From Monilinia fructicola (taxonomy: Eukaryota > Ascomycota > Leotiomycetes > Helotiales > Sclerotiniaceae): 64,000 bases of DNA. The stretch lies in assembly GCA_008692225.1 (NCBI GenBank), contig VICG01000010.1, forward strand, positions 496,001-560,000, in the 5' to 3' direction. Shown piece after piece: positions 1-11,260 of this stretch. Positions within the stretch are counted from its first letter, which is position 1; the number at the start of each line of letters is the position of its first letter. The translations under genes and the position numbers were made by a program. The notes below the pieces were generated by a model. The model did no database searches, was not told the origin of the DNA, and saw only the letters and a list, made by a program, of their open reading frames with translations.

Positions 1-593
1 TCTTGCAGATTGTATCATCTTCTTGTGACCTAGCTTTTCTACCATGGCCAATGCGTCGAGAAATTTGGCTTTGGGAAAGAGGTCATCAAGCCAAAGTTGA
101 TAAAATGCAAGGAGTCTGGCTGCATCTGAATACTATGGTTCTGTGAGTATAAACCTCCATTCATGAGACCTTTTCTCTATATACCTCATGGCCTTTACCC
201 TTAAACTTCAAATGATTTGCGGCCTTTTTGCGCAACTTCGGTATTCCTGCAGCCGAAAGAAGTCTTATATTCACGTTAGTATCTCCAGGTCCAACTACTA
301 GACAACTGTTGAACATACTTGTGCTCATCAAGTTTCACTCGCGGAACTCGAGGCTTTTTGGTGACCTCAATCTCCTCGTCAATGCCCAGCCCTGCACCAT
401 TTTTTGCATTGCCTGCTGAGTCTTTGGCCTTTTCCTTTTCCTTAGTTCCGGGAACCACGTAGTTTTCGCTGAAAGGATCATTCATTTGCATATCTCCAGC
501 ATCGTAATCGAAAAGATCGTCTAGATCATCGAATTCAGTCCCACCAGCATTTGGCGTTTCGGTGGGAAGCGGCGTTGTTGGCGGAGAATCCAT
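1..593 (-). CDS. csm3: Csm3/Swi3 replication fork protection subunit (3' end outside window)
   Basis: Partial gene running off the left edge. Exons read 593-319, 263-185 and 132-1 on the minus strand. The N-terminus is acidic ([13 protein letters not shown]). It is followed by the Swi3-domain signature [20 protein letters not shown], which spans intron 1, then [17 protein letters not shown] and, after intron 2, [20 protein letters not shown] and [18 protein letters not shown]. This order matches the fungal Swi3/Csm3 family, the partner of Tof1/Swi1 in the complex that stabilises paused replication forks and supports the S-phase checkpoint. The start is the ATG giving [10 protein letters not shown]. 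It lies 284 bp from the start of a divergent complex I gene. Family knowledge gives the role; the sequence shows the domain. Confidence 0.9.
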
Positions 594-877
594 TTTTGAC
601 ACAGGTAGAAGACCGGTTGAAAATTAGGTTGTGGTTTTTTTGAAGTCCAAATATGGCTGAAATATGCATGGAAATTCAAAAACTGTTGTGTAAGACGCGT
701 CTTCGATGAGGGAAGACGCGACAAAGTCATAAGGCAAAAATCAATTTAAGTCAGGCAGGAATGTTCTAAATGGTCCGTGCGTTAAGCCCGAATTAGCATT
801 TCCATATTGAACCTCATCAAGAAATTGACCTCACCAGTGCGCTGAACCCCAATTGTAAGCAATTGGCACAATCTAAA
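594..877. promoter_or_regulatory. Shared spacer between divergent csm3 and complex I 21 kDa subunit genes
   Basis: The 284 bp between two start codons facing away from each other must hold both core promoters and 5' UTRs. No strong TATA box or known operator is evident. The sequence is mixed AT/GC with no repeat. Promoter function is inferred from gene orientation only. Confidence 0.5.
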
Positions 878-1671
878 ATGTCGAACACCGAGCAGAGGCC
901 ATTTGTGCCTTCAAAGAAAATCAACACCGAGTATCCTGTAAGCCCTCATTCCTCCGTTGCTTGTATATTGCGCAAGAAACCTACCAGCTAACAGCTCCTC
1001 AGCTCATCGACAGTGACCCGTACGTCCCTACACCCCGCCAAAAGACACTGAATAGAGGGGGGGAATACTGATATGCTTCATACAGACATATAAGACGAGT
1101 ACTCGGCTATGCACGACCATCGGACTATGTGGTCGGGGCAGCGACAGCTACAGCAGGACCGGGGTTGATGTTATTGTGGGAACGAATTTCACCTTCACTC
1201 GTTGGAAAGGGTGGATTTGCTCCAATTATGCGATTGTCTGGGGTTATTGGTGCAGGAGCTGGATTCTTCATGTTTTACCAACGTTCTATACGTATGTCTT
1301 AGGATTGATCTTCTAACCCCGCTCCATTCCCCGCCTAACCAGAAATTTGGAGTCTTTTCTGGCGTGTGCTGATTATCATTACAGTGCGCTTCTACGGTTT
1401 CACAGAGAACAAGCGTGAACAAGAAATGGATATGAGAGAAATGGTTAGTAAGGTTAAGAAGGGAGAGTCTTTATATGGTGAAAGCTCCACTACACCATAT
1501 ATCCAGGGAGTCGCATCGAGAAACTCCAGATATGCAGGAGTTTGGATGCATGTGATCCCTTGGTTCAATCTAGTAAACCATAATCAACACGGAGTGGATA
1601 CGGCCAAGTATTACCAGCAGGCCGAGAGAGAGTTGGAAGCTGAGAGAACAGGAAAAAACTTGACAAACTAG
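878..1671 (+). CDS. NADH:ubiquinone oxidoreductase 21 kDa subunit (complex I accessory)
   Basis: Four exons: 878-937, 1003-1019, 1086-1291 and 1385-1671, giving 189 residues with all phases consistent. Exon 2 is a 17-nt microexon. The protein starts MSNTEQRPFVPSKKINTEYP. It has two hydrophobic stretches around residues 40-60 and 70-92 (for example VVGAATATAGPGLMLLWE) and a C-terminal half with ENKREQEMDMREMV and GVWMHVIPWFNLVNHNQHG. This arrangement matches the fungal complex I 21 kDa subunit family (N-terminal domain plus C-terminal NADH-u_ox_C type domain), a mitochondrial inner membrane accessory subunit. The acceptor before exon 4 (LRFYGF) was chosen because it keeps the frame; an earlier AG at 1341-1342 is possible. 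It converges with tad2 downstream. Confidence 0.85.
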
Positions 1672-2122
1672 AAGTATGATGAGCGATGAAGAGTGGAAGG
1701 GGACCGAGGGAAATTGCGTGGTGAAAGCAATCGAAGAATCAATTGTAAATAGGGAAACTGGAATCATGCGCGTGACTTTTTGTTTACAAGCCGAATTGTA
1801 GAGTTGTAAATTGTGAATCATGGTGCTTTCAATATGTCAACATATCTGTAAAGCATACAAATTTTCATATATTGCCATCTATTGCCATCATATCTGGGGT
1901 ATCTCTTGGTTGTCTATAAAATCCAAAGCATACGCCGTCTACTTCCGATTTTTGAAGCCACATTTCAGACCACAATATTCCAAATTCAACCGGACTCTTC
2001 TCCCTTCACTTTGGGATCTATCATTGGTTCCACCTCTAATTTCAATACTCTCTCCTTCTTATTCCTGGGCTCGGGCGCTGTAGCACATTAGCTTCATCAG
2101 TATTCGACAAGAGAAAACAGAA

Positions 2123-2940
2123 TTAGAGCTGCTCACCCCTTTCATTTTCTTGCACATAAAATCTCCTCAAAATGACAATTGCTTCTTCTCGCAACCACCC
2201 ACCACTAACCTCGTAATCCCCCTCTTGCTTCTCAATCATCTCCTCGTTCCCCTTCTTCTCTTCCTTTCCACCCTTGGTGGCATCATTGCCATCGAACTTC
2301 CCATTCCCAATATGAAGATTCAAAACTCCACCATTGCCCCCAAATTTATCATTAACCGCTCCATACCACACTTTTCGTATACCAAACTGCTGCAATAATG
2401 ACGCACACATTATACATGGTTCTATCGTCACATACAAATCTAATTCCCTCATATCTTCCGGCCCATAATTGCATCTCTTTTTTTCAATCGTATCTCCGTT
2501 TTTACCATCATCTTCATTCTCATCGTCCTCCCTCTTCCTTTTCCCTCCCCTATTTTCATTCGCATCGCTAGAACATATCTTGGAGCTTGAGGATAGCAAT
2601 TCATCAATAGCGATAAATTCTGCATGCCTTGTCCCGTTGTAACTCCTATTGGTAGCATTCATTCCTCTAGCCACAACCTTCTTGAGGATCGGATCAACTA
2701 GTACGCACCCCACGGGTGTCTCGTTGGTACTGAGGGCGAGATTTGCCTGCAAACGTATCAAAATCAAGAATCGAACCAATGAAATATGGGGAGTAATACC
2801 ATAGCGAGAGCTTCGCGCATGAAAAACATGTGTGTATCTATTTCATCCTGCGTCATCGATTTCGCATCGGGTGGAAGATTTATTTGTGGGGACATGTTTG
2901 TGTCTGAGATTGTGTTTGAGACCGATATAGACGATTCCAT
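2123..2940 (-). CDS. tad2: tRNA-specific adenosine deaminase subunit Tad2/ADAT2
   Basis: Two exons (2940-2800 and 2746-2123) give 254 residues. The first encodes MESSISVSNTISDTNMSPQ and ends at EALAM. The second opens ANLALSTNETPVGCVLVD. The cytidine-deaminase fold signatures are visible: HAEFIAIDELL (zinc His and catalytic Glu) and PCIMCASLLQQFGI (the two zinc Cys). This is the catalytic subunit that with Tad3 converts adenosine 34 to inosine in tRNA anticodons. A Lys/Glu/Asp-rich low-complexity segment of about 45 residues (SSKICSSDANENRGGKRKRE and on) separates the HAE and PCxxC motifs and makes the protein longer than bacterial TadA. The intron is 53 nt. Confidence 0.93.
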
Positions 2941-3354
2941 GACTTGAATTGAGCACTAGCTCTTCAGACTTCAGGTGCAAAGAAAATATTTCTGTCAACT
3001 GTAATCAAGACGGACAGCGGGATGAGTGCTAGAATGATCAAAGTTTCAAGTCACCTGATGCGTTGAAGAGGGAAACTTTTCAAGGCTTTTTCCACAGCAC
3101 TACCACAACCAAGCTTACTCGTGTTTGACCATAGAGTCTCACAACTCTATCTCCAGACATGATATTGCACAAACTCTGGCATGATTATATCACGTGCCTA
3201 AAAGTCAATAGTTTTGTTGCATATCTGCAAAAAGATCCCAAAGTTGGAAATCCATTGTTCTTTTGCTAGCGCCAAAACTTCAAAAGCTGTCCACGGGTAA
3301 CCTTACAGTACAAACAAAACTGCCCAGGTGGCGCTAAAAAAGCAAATCTACATC

Positions 3355-3385
3355 TTTCACTTTTCACTTTTCACTTTTCACTTTT
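3355..3385. repeat. Short tandem repeat (TTTTCAC)n
   Basis: About four consecutive copies of a 7-nt CTTTTCA unit are visible. It lies in a non-coding spacer upstream of any gene start. No function is implied. Confidence 0.85.
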
Positions 3386-3770
3386 GTAGACATGCAACAA
3401 AGCTATTTTGGTGTTAACTCACGTGATATAAGCGTCTACGGGAGGGCTGTCATCGATGAGCCGCTCCACTTTTCTCTTCCATCACACTCCCACCTACGTT
3501 TGCACCGTTGTCTCTTGTGTGGTCTTACTACAAAGTACTTGAGTCTCACCGAATATCAACTTTAGTGAGCTTGATCTTCGAACTTTGAGCTACGATCAAT
3601 GCTCAAATGTTGACTTTAGATACAGATTAAAGTTGATATGCCAACTTTTCTCTGTCCGGAAGTTCATTTAGTCTTGCATGTTACATCCCGAGCATCGACT
3701 TAGAGCTCCTTGCTCACTTCTGCCAGTAAGGTGGCTTGCGAGGTTATTGTTTCAGTGTTTCAGTGTTTCA

Positions 3771-3950
3771 GTGTCACGTGGATATCATGCAAACATCTCT
3801 GAAACACAATGTCATCCAGTGTTGCTAACCATTTCAGAATACATGTTGATGTGTTTATAGCTGATTTGGGATGAATTTCATCCTACCTCGATGATAGCTC
3901 ATAAAGAAAGCTTCTAGAATAGCGTTTTTCGTAGGTGTAGAGGGCCTGGG
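3771..3950. repeat. Degenerate dispersed repeat, copy 1
   Basis: Reads GTCACGTGGATATCATGCAA, then CTAACCATTTCAGAATACAT, then AAGCTTCTAGAATAGCG and AGAGGGCCTG. The same ordered words occur, in direct orientation, at about 17978-18155, with many C/T and G/A differences. Neither copy carries an ORF. A remnant of a transposable element is the simplest reading, but the element type cannot be named from this. Confidence 0.7.
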
Positions 3951-4565
3951 CACTCGCATACTCCCGAACAAGGCCAAGGCGCCATCCCAACACTTCAGCG
4001 AGGCATAAATGTATCGGATACCCTTGATTATGCAACCGCTCTTAATGTTTCACGTCTCCAATTTTGAACAATTCCAATCAGAGCCTATTGAATGATTGAA
4101 TGTTTTGAATGCATTCTCTCTCTCTCTCTCTCGCAAGAATTTGATCTTTAGAAATGCACGTATCCATACGCTAGTTTTCAGAATCTACACCCCATTGGAA
4201 GTTGAAATTCCAATATTCAATATTCTCAAACCCAATCTGATAGTGAGATCGAACGGTAAATTGTATTTTAACCTTCTAATGATTTCATCGGTATAATGCG
4301 TTCTTGCGAGTTATTCAAAGATCGCATCGCATTTCCCAAATTGGTGTGCATGAGATGATCTCATCAGCAACAGAGAGTGTTAGAGTTTCTATTTGTTCTC
4401 GCCGTCGAGTTGTATAAGAAGTGGCATAATTCTGTTGTTTTAATCTTAACCATCCACATCACATCTTCAATCAAGTCAAGCAAATATTCGTTATATCATA
4501 CCAAATAGAATTTACCAGTACACGAGTTACACCAGACAAAATCCCCATTACAAAGCTGAAAGAAA

Positions 4566-4969
4566 ATGTATTTCACAAGACCAGCTCTCATCATTGCTTC
4601 GCTCTTTTGGGCTAACACCATTGCCTTCCCCATCGACTCGTAAGTCAACTCCGCCATCCAAAGCTCCAATCCCCTACATCCTACTATCTTCCCAAAGTTA
4701 CTAACAGCCACCTCAGTATATCAAATATCAATGTTAGAGTACCAAAAGGTGTCTCCACAGCTGGTGATATTGTCGGTGAAGTCGCCAAAGGTATTCCGGG
4801 TCCCGCTGGAGCGATTGTGGGTACGGTTGGAGCTGGACTCAAAGCTGGTGGTGGCGGTGGTGGTGGTGGGAAAGGTGCGGCGGGGGCTGCGGGTGCGGCA
4901 GGCGCTGCTGGCGGAGCGAATGCAGCAAAAGCTGCAAAGGGCGCGAGAGCCGTGAGGGTTGCCATTTAG
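4566..4969 (+). CDS. Small secreted Gly/Ala-rich protein (candidate)
   Basis: Two exons, 4566-4639 and 4717-4969, encode 108 residues. The intron has a GTAAGT donor, a CTAAC branch site at about 4701 and a CAG acceptor. The N-terminus MYFTRPALIIASLFWANTIA is a plausible signal peptide with cleavage near AFP. The mature part begins ISNINVRVPKGVSTAGDIVG, continues GEVAKGIPGPAGAIVGTVGA, and then becomes low complexity: eight consecutive glycines followed by repeated GAA/AAG triplets, ending in the basic KGARAVRVAI. No cysteines are present in the mature part. I do not recognise a family. A cell-wall or extracellular role, or an effector-like role, is only a guess. The splice and signal peptide together argue for a real gene. 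Confidence 0.65.
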
Positions 4970-5607
4970 AACTCATATGGACCGAGACTTTCGAACACAA
5001 ACATGCCACTTCATGGATTCTGTACTGGATGAGCGGGGTCAGAATGGGCAGGTGTAGGATACCACAGCGAGCGACATGGGCAAACTTTGCGGTCAGGCTA
5101 TGAGACTTTCTACACATTTTTTTCTTCTTGGGCGTATATATTTTCTGTTTGTATGTATCGTTTGTTTCCATGAATCACAAACGCCGAGGACGAACCATTA
5201 GTATGCATCGATGCTGTTCTATTACTTCTTACATTGTTAAACCATCCGTCGTTCATACATGTAATCGCGGGATTCATATACCTAAAATAATATTGAATCA
5301 TTTTCAGTCTCCACTTACCTGCTCATTTCATTTTCCATATACGCTTCCTTGAATGATACAACCTCAAGACATGTATGTCTTTTCGAATCATAATCCTTTT
5401 CTTGAGGATACAAAATGTCCAAGGGGGTATAAAACTGCAACTTTCTGTCCCTCATGGCTTCCTCTCTCCTTTATCATCAAATACAAACAACAATTTCGGA
5501 CCACCTATATATATAAAAGACTCCAAATTTAATCAGAGCTCCTAAATATCCGAATATCACCAGAAACAATTTTAACCTATTGAATCAAACTAGACATCAA
5601 CCACATT
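4970..5607. other. Spacer, no gene seen
   Basis: Holds the 3' region of the Gly/Ala-rich gene and the promoter of the next small gene. A TATATATATAAAAG stretch at about 5505-5519 lies roughly 95 bp upstream of the next ATG and is a reasonable TATA-box candidate. Confidence 0.4.
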
Positions 5608-5855
5608 ATGCATTTCCAAACCGTCCGCAAGTTCTTGAACCAGTACATATTCATCAGCTGGTTGTGCTGCCAAGTGAGTTCTCAGATTTCTTTACTTTTA
5701 TTGAGCCGATATTAGTAAATATTACCCTCCATATCATAGCATTGCTAAAAATTCCATGCGTTTAGTGCGGAGACCAGTGGCTTCCAACATACCACGAGAG
5801 CTGCTTGACCTGTGGCCATTATAAATGTTCTCGATGCATACCAAATATCAAATGA
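5608..5855 (+). CDS. 51-residue Cys-motif microprotein (candidate)
   Basis: Two exons, 5608-5673 and 5766-5855, join in phase 0 across a GTGAGT...TTTAG intron with a GCTAAA branch-like site. The product starts MHFQTVRKFLNQYIF. It carries a regular cysteine pattern across the splice: WLCCQCGDQW, then a seven-residue gap, then CLTCGHYKCSRC, ending IPNIK. The CxxCG ... CxxCGHxxCxxC spacing resembles the putative zinc-binding motif of many short, uncharacterised ascomycete proteins. The motif only appears when the intron is removed, which supports the model. Function is unknown. A fragment of a larger gene remains possible. Confidence 0.6.
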
Positions 5856-6245
5856 CGAAGTTGAGCGAACGGGAGAGAAAGTCTCTGACTTTTGCTCAGA
5901 TGATATAGATAGATAGATATACCAATCAAGAATGCCAGTCTTTCCACCATATATATTTCCCATGAAGGACGATGATATCATACTAGAAGATATGATTTTG
6001 TGAACAAAGAACGTGTTTCACACTATAGAAGCGCTGCACATCTTAGTTTTACTAGCAGCAATGCACTTCACAATACTCTTATCCTCTAACACTTAAAAGT
6101 GTGCCATTCAAAATTCCCCAGATTTTGTCATTCATCGACGCTCCAATAACATTGCACGTGACCTCAAGATAAGTTGTGACTCACAAACCTCGGAACATCC
6201 GCTGATCTTCACCCAAGAACCCATTTTGTGCCAAGTCCCGTGATA

Positions 6246-7961
6246 ATGTCTCTTGTCAAAAGACCCAAGGAAAAGAAGTCCAGCAAAGGCTGCTGGACGT
6301 GTAAGGGTAAGCACTAATCTGCATATGTTTGCACATCCCCCGCAATTGCCCCGCCCTTCAATGTTTCCCCCACATCGATGCTTCCAACCTAACATTTCAT
6401 CAAGGCAGGAAAATTGGGTGCGACAAAGGTATACCTCATTGTAATAACTGCACAAGGACTGGTCGCTTTTGCGAAGGTTATGGTATCAAACTCCACTGGC
6501 CGGAATCAGGTGATGGGCGGCGACCGATTCATTCATGGGAGAACCAATCTCATCGCCCTGCACAAACTTTTCCGGCGCCATCAACACGTGAAAGATATCA
6601 ATTTTTAAATTCAACGAATTTGGACTTGGAAATTGCGTCAGAGTTTCAGCAGAAATGCTACTCTACATATCGTTATATGTCAAGCCCGCAGCGAAGTCTA
6701 AAGTTTGGTTATGAAACTACCCTCGAGTCACGGGACGCAACGTTATTATCTTATTGTAAGATGGAGATTTACCCTCTGTGGGAGAAGAGTGTTGACAGTC
6801 TTCTATAGATACGGAAGTCTTATCTCGTATGATTACAACCATAGATGATAGTTTGAATGGTTTTCGAAATTACCTGCTCCCGAATGCACTGGCCGACCGC
6901 TACCTCTCTTGTTTGAGCCTGCGATATGCCATCCTTGCGGTATCAGCATATCATTTATGGGGGACCGAAGCTGCAGTTCAGTACAAGATATCTGCGATAC
7001 GGTTTCTCTCACAGTCGATCCAAACAGGGGGAGGGGGTCTTCGAGGTCAATTTGCCACATGCATGATGCTTTGTGTAGGTGATGTAAGTAGATCCCAGGT
7101 GCAATCACAAAGTTTTCATACCCCCTAACTTGCCAAAAGGTTTTTGATGGAGCTGATGGTAGCTGGCCCACACACTTAAAGGCTGCACGAGAAATAGGCT
7201 TGACCATGACGAAAGATCACTTTTTAAATACTTGGCTCTTATATCATGATGTTCTAGCAGATTTCAGCCGCGGAAGGCGGCAGGTACAATCTATAAGTAG
7301 TACATTCTTGGGAGCCCCGAGTGCCAACCCCGAAAATAAAGTCGTATGTTATGCTCATATTTTATAAAGTGCTGACTAACATTAAAAGATCATTGGATCG
7401 CTGGGATGCTCACTAGAAGTCCTTGAATGCATATCCTGCATCAACGAGCTTTCTGGAATAGTCGAAAGACATGGAGAATATCAAGACTTTGCTCAAGGGC
7501 TGGTAAAACAACTTGAAAATGCGCATCAAATCTCATCCATCTTGGAAGATGACACTACCGGCAAGATTGATCAGATCAAGATAGAAAAGACCGCCGAACT
7601 TTATCGGCTGGGAGCACTCATCTACCTTCATTCAGTCCTATTGGTACCTTCCGACTCCGATGAGATACAAAGGCTAGTGATCAAGGCCTTGAAAATTCTT
7701 ACTAGCAATGGCGTCTGCACAAGTCCTTGGCCACTATTCATAACAGCGTGTGAAGTTGTGTGCGATGAACAACGAATCCAAATTCTGGATGTTCTGGAAG
7801 ACATGCAAAGTGAAAGGAGAATTGGAAATCTAGAAATAGTGAGAGGCATTATAGAAACTGTATGGAAGCAGATGGATTTAACGGAAGGTAATGGTGTAAG
7901 TAAAAGAATCGACTGGAGAAAATTGGTCGATATGAGACAGCGAATACCTTCATTCATCTGA
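6246..7961 (+). CDS. Zn(II)2Cys6 transcription factor with fungal-specific regulatory domain
   Basis: Five exons (6246-6306, 6405-6755, 6809-7083, 7140-7343, 7389-7961) sum to 487 residues with consistent phases. Residues 16-45 form the binuclear zinc cluster: CWTCKGRKIGC, DKGIPH, CNNC, TRTGRFC. The Cys spacing is 2-6-6-2-6, and the cluster is split by the first intron. A basic stretch (KRPKEKKSSKG) precedes it. The rest is a predominantly helical regulatory region of the fungal-specific TF type (for example LRYAILAVSAYHLWG and EIQRLVIKALKILTSNGV), ending DMRQRIPSFI. Such proteins are nuclear regulators of metabolism. The target is unknown. The stop is 105 bp from the stop of a convergent aldolase gene, which does not by itself imply regulation. 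Confidence 0.9.
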
Positions 7962-8066
7962 AAATATATAACACGTGTCGGTTAATTTGCTGACTCAAAA
8001 AATATCACATATAATGAGAATAATCTCGAAGTATTGTATCCGTATCCTTTCCGCTCCGCATGTCTT

Positions 8067-8852
8067 TCAACCAGATCTAAGTGGAGGCACGTTGACTTTG
8101 ACTACTTCTTCTCCAATACCTCTTCTTACAGCTTCTCCAAGAATGGCCTCGGTAGCAGTGGCCCCCACTCTTGTAACACCCAGCGCTCTCACTCTCAACA
8201 AGTCATCCAAAGTCCTCACTCCACCCGCTGCCTTGATCTGAACCCCTCCCTTCACATTCTCCCGCATCAAATTGAGATGCGACAATGTAGCACCTTGATA
8301 ATTGTACATTCCATTATTCTGCTTCACGAAACCATACCCGGTGCTAGTCTTGACAAAGCCTATACCCACTTCACTGCAGATCTGGCACAGTCTCACAATT
8401 TCCACATCGGAAAGATAGTCGTTTTCAAAAATAACTTTCAAAATCGAACCTCTGGAAACGACCACGTCATGCACGGCTTGTATTTCCTTCTGAACATATT
8501 CCCAGTCACCTCCCAATGCCTTGCCGATATTGATAACCATATCTATTTCTTTCCCACCAGCCTCGGCAGCTTTACTTGCTTCGAAGACTTTAACTTCTGT
8601 GGTGCTGTTTCCAGCTGGGAAGCCGATCACGGGACATACGTCGACGCCTGTTCCTTTGAGAGCGGAGATGGCTTGTTCTATAGAGTAAGGCTTGACACAT
8701 GCAGTTGCGACTTTGTATTTGGCAGCGATGGAGAGGCCCATCGCGATCTCGGCATCGGTCATTGTGGGGTGCAGGAGGGAGTGGTCGATCATCTTGGCAA
8801 GGATGGGGAGAGATACGGAGACGGTGGGTGGAAATATGATCGAGGACGACAT
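8067..8852 (-). CDS. deoC: Deoxyribose-phosphate aldolase
   Basis: Intronless, 261 residues from the ATG giving MSSSIIFPPTVSVSLPILAK. The frame stays open upstream, but only from a TTG. Class I aldolase DeoC signatures are clear: KMIDHSLLHPTMTDAEI near the N-terminus, CVKPYSI, GFPAGNSTTEVKVFEA, LKVIFENDYL, and the Schiff-base lysine in GIGFVKTSTGYGF, followed by IKAAGGVRTLDD. The enzyme reversibly cleaves 2-deoxyribose-5-phosphate to glyceraldehyde-3-phosphate and acetaldehyde in deoxynucleoside catabolism. Length is normal. It converges with the Zn2Cys6 factor. Confidence 0.95.
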   Translation of the reverse strand: MSSSIIFPPTVSVSLPILAKMIDHSLLHPTMTDAEIAMGLSIAAKYKVATACVKPYSIEQAISALKGTGVDVCPVIGFPAGNSTTEVKVFEASKAAEAGGKEIDMVINIGKALGGDWEYVQKEIQAVHDVVVSRGSILKVIFENDYLSDVEIVRLCQICSEVGIGFVKTSTGYGFVKQNNGMYNYQGATLSHLNLMRENVKGGVQIKAAGGVRTLDDLLRVRALGVTRVGATATEAILGEAVRRGIGEEVVKVNVPPLRSG

Positions 8853-11260
8853 GTTGAGAGTCTTCAAGTGCGACGTGCGGTCATGTAATACAGGTTCTAG
8901 CGCGGTCAATAGAAGAGATTGCCAGATCTATATAATACTCGCAATATCTTTCCAGGTGTCACCACATCTTGAGCCGAGGACGTGAGGCTGTTTGCACCAT
9001 GTACCTAGTAACTACCCGAGTACGACATCAACCAGGGGACTACACAACAAGAGTTGAATTATAATCAACATTATTCTCTCACTTCACAATATTGGAGATT
9101 CCTTCATAATCAGATGGGATATCAAGTATATGAAGATAAACACTTTGGCAGTCGCGCCTACAGATTGCGTCGACATCAATCTTCTCGGTCAAATCCAAGC
9201 AGCCGTCTTTGAATTGATTCGCCAATCAAATGATGCATCCTCTGTGTAGAACTCATCAGAAATCCTACACCTACCATTAGTAAGCTTGATTCACTTGTTC
9301 GACCATTTCCGGCTACTTTTTCCATTGTATTTATATTCAAGCCGAGGTCGTTGCTGGTAGCGGGAGGTTAAAGTGTGTCATTCTCAGCTAGGCTTAATAG
9401 AGATGTCGCATAACCTATCGTGTGGAGTAAGACAGACCTCGGGAATCTTTGGCGATATTGTAACTTGAGATCTCATATTTTGTTTTATATGTGTCGTATC
9501 TTAATGCGGAACAAGTGTTGCCGTTGAATCTATAGGGCGTCGTTGAAAGTTAAACCGTGACCGATGTCTACACGCTTATCGATATGATATGTACCGCTGC
9601 TCGTATAGTCAGTCTATGACTGCACTCAAGTAGTCTTGGCTGTTCTGCGTCTCAAACGAGTTTGTCAATATAGGGTGATGATCGGAATCGATAATTTTTG
9701 ATGGGTTGCGACTTGAGACGAGAAAATTGCAATGATCACAGTCCTAGGATGATTTGCTTACTCGACCTCCACGATGAATTGTGTTCAATTCTGGAAAAGT
9801 CAGTCATGAATTTCCGTTGTCAATCTTCAGTCATTCTTACCACCAAGTAACCTAAGAGTCATATATGATCAAAACTGGATGTCAAAATGAGTACTTATGT
9901 AATTCTTGCTTGTTAGCTAACAATGAAAGCTCTGCAGAATTGACCCCTTCTGCAGTTCTATTGGACATAAGATAATGAATCACTTCAAGTTCTTCTGACG
10001 GCTATATATGTCTGGTAGTAGTGGAATAGCATTCTGATGTTAATTCAGGTTTTTGTTTAACGCCTACGTATCGAATTGCTTTGAGAATAGCGACAATCTT
10101 GTAATTATTCTATTGCCTCTATCTATCCCAATTACGTGGCTGCTATTCATTCTTCCTTGGACGCACTTGGTACTTTCTAGGATGCTCTCCAGAAATATTT
10201 CCTGTACCAATTGGTACATATTTGGTGCACCATCGAAGCCCCAGTAGTTAGCACACGAATCAGATCTAAGTCTGTTTCACATAAAGGTGCTTTTTCGCTC
10301 ACGATAGTCACCCGAACAACGATATGGACGTCTTAAAATTCAAGCGCATGCCTCTCTGACTTTCTGAATGCAGATGTGAATACGCTGTCTTTAGTATTTT
10401 CATAGAGCTTATTGATTCTATTGCGTGGGCGAGTAGTTGGAAAAGTTCCAGTAGATCCCGCTGTAAAGCCAAGTAGTCGTTTCCTATTTTGGAGGGACAC
10501 GCAAATTTCCATTGCTATCTGTTCTACAAGGAATAGAACTATTTTGATTGTATTATCGTATCTCCGTTATTTGTGGTAGAAATTTGACGAGAAAGGAGAG
10601 CAGCAGTAATTCGCAAATCTTAATAAATAGTGTGTGAGAAAAATTGAGCATAAACACTGTTTTGAACAGCTCTTATAGATTGTTGCATTTCTGAGTTGGG
10701 TAAGACTTAGAACTGATCAGATAGTCCAAAAAATTTATGGAAATTCATAAACCTTTGATACATACTTAGCATCGCCGGTGCAAATTTGTCTCGATTTTGT
10801 AGAACAAGCCAAACTTGGAAGTTCTTCATTTCCTCCTGATAGCTGGTTAATTTATTGCTTTCGTAGGGAATCTCCATGTCAAGTGCACAATAGACAAATG
10901 GTTGAACTTTTAAGCCTTTTGAGCTTACCCAAGTTGGCGCTTTCCATTATGGCCTCCTTTTATTAGCGCAGGAATAGGATAAGCTTTTTCATCGATTTGA
11001 TCGTTCAATTCATTCCTGAAGATTCCATCCTGAACAATATTTTTATATCTAGTGTTGTACAGTTCGTATATGATTATATTTCCAGATATTTTCCCCAGAA
11101 AAGCGCACCTACTTGTTTGAATGTATACAACTCCCCTTTGGGCAAAAGCCTCGCAGATACACGAAGCTAAAGAAGTCTCGGGGTTTTTACTTGGGATTTA
11201 TTCTCACCTCTTGCTCTTATTTTTTACTCAAAACTTCTATCCTTATTGCAGCTATTCGAT
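8853..11260. other. Long spacer, no gene seen
   Basis: About 2.4 kb without a convincing ORF, recognisable domain, tRNA or tandem repeat. Short open stretches such as 10053-10247 are frequent in all frames and show no conserved motif. The right end has a pyrimidine tract and CAG (11238-11251) just before the F-box-like ORF that looks like an intron acceptor, so a 5' exon of that gene may lie here. Confidence 0.4.

Larger units (their letters stand above)
2941..4565. other. Intergenic stretch, no gene seen
   Basis: No convincing exon. It contains a short tandem repeat near 3355, a thrice-repeated GTTTCAGT unit near 3751-3773, and a dispersed repeat copy at about 3771-3950. The right end is the promoter of the small secreted-protein gene, with a GTATAAGAAG stretch near 4412 that could serve as a TATA-like element. 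Confidence 0.5.

Noticed and set aside
2752..2790. GGTTCGATTC B-box-like word suggesting a tRNA
   Set aside because: It lies in the tad2 intron with no matching A-box or cloverleaf.
8034..8888. 284-codon plus-strand frame opposite deoC
   Set aside because: Antisense shadow of an intronless conserved enzyme.
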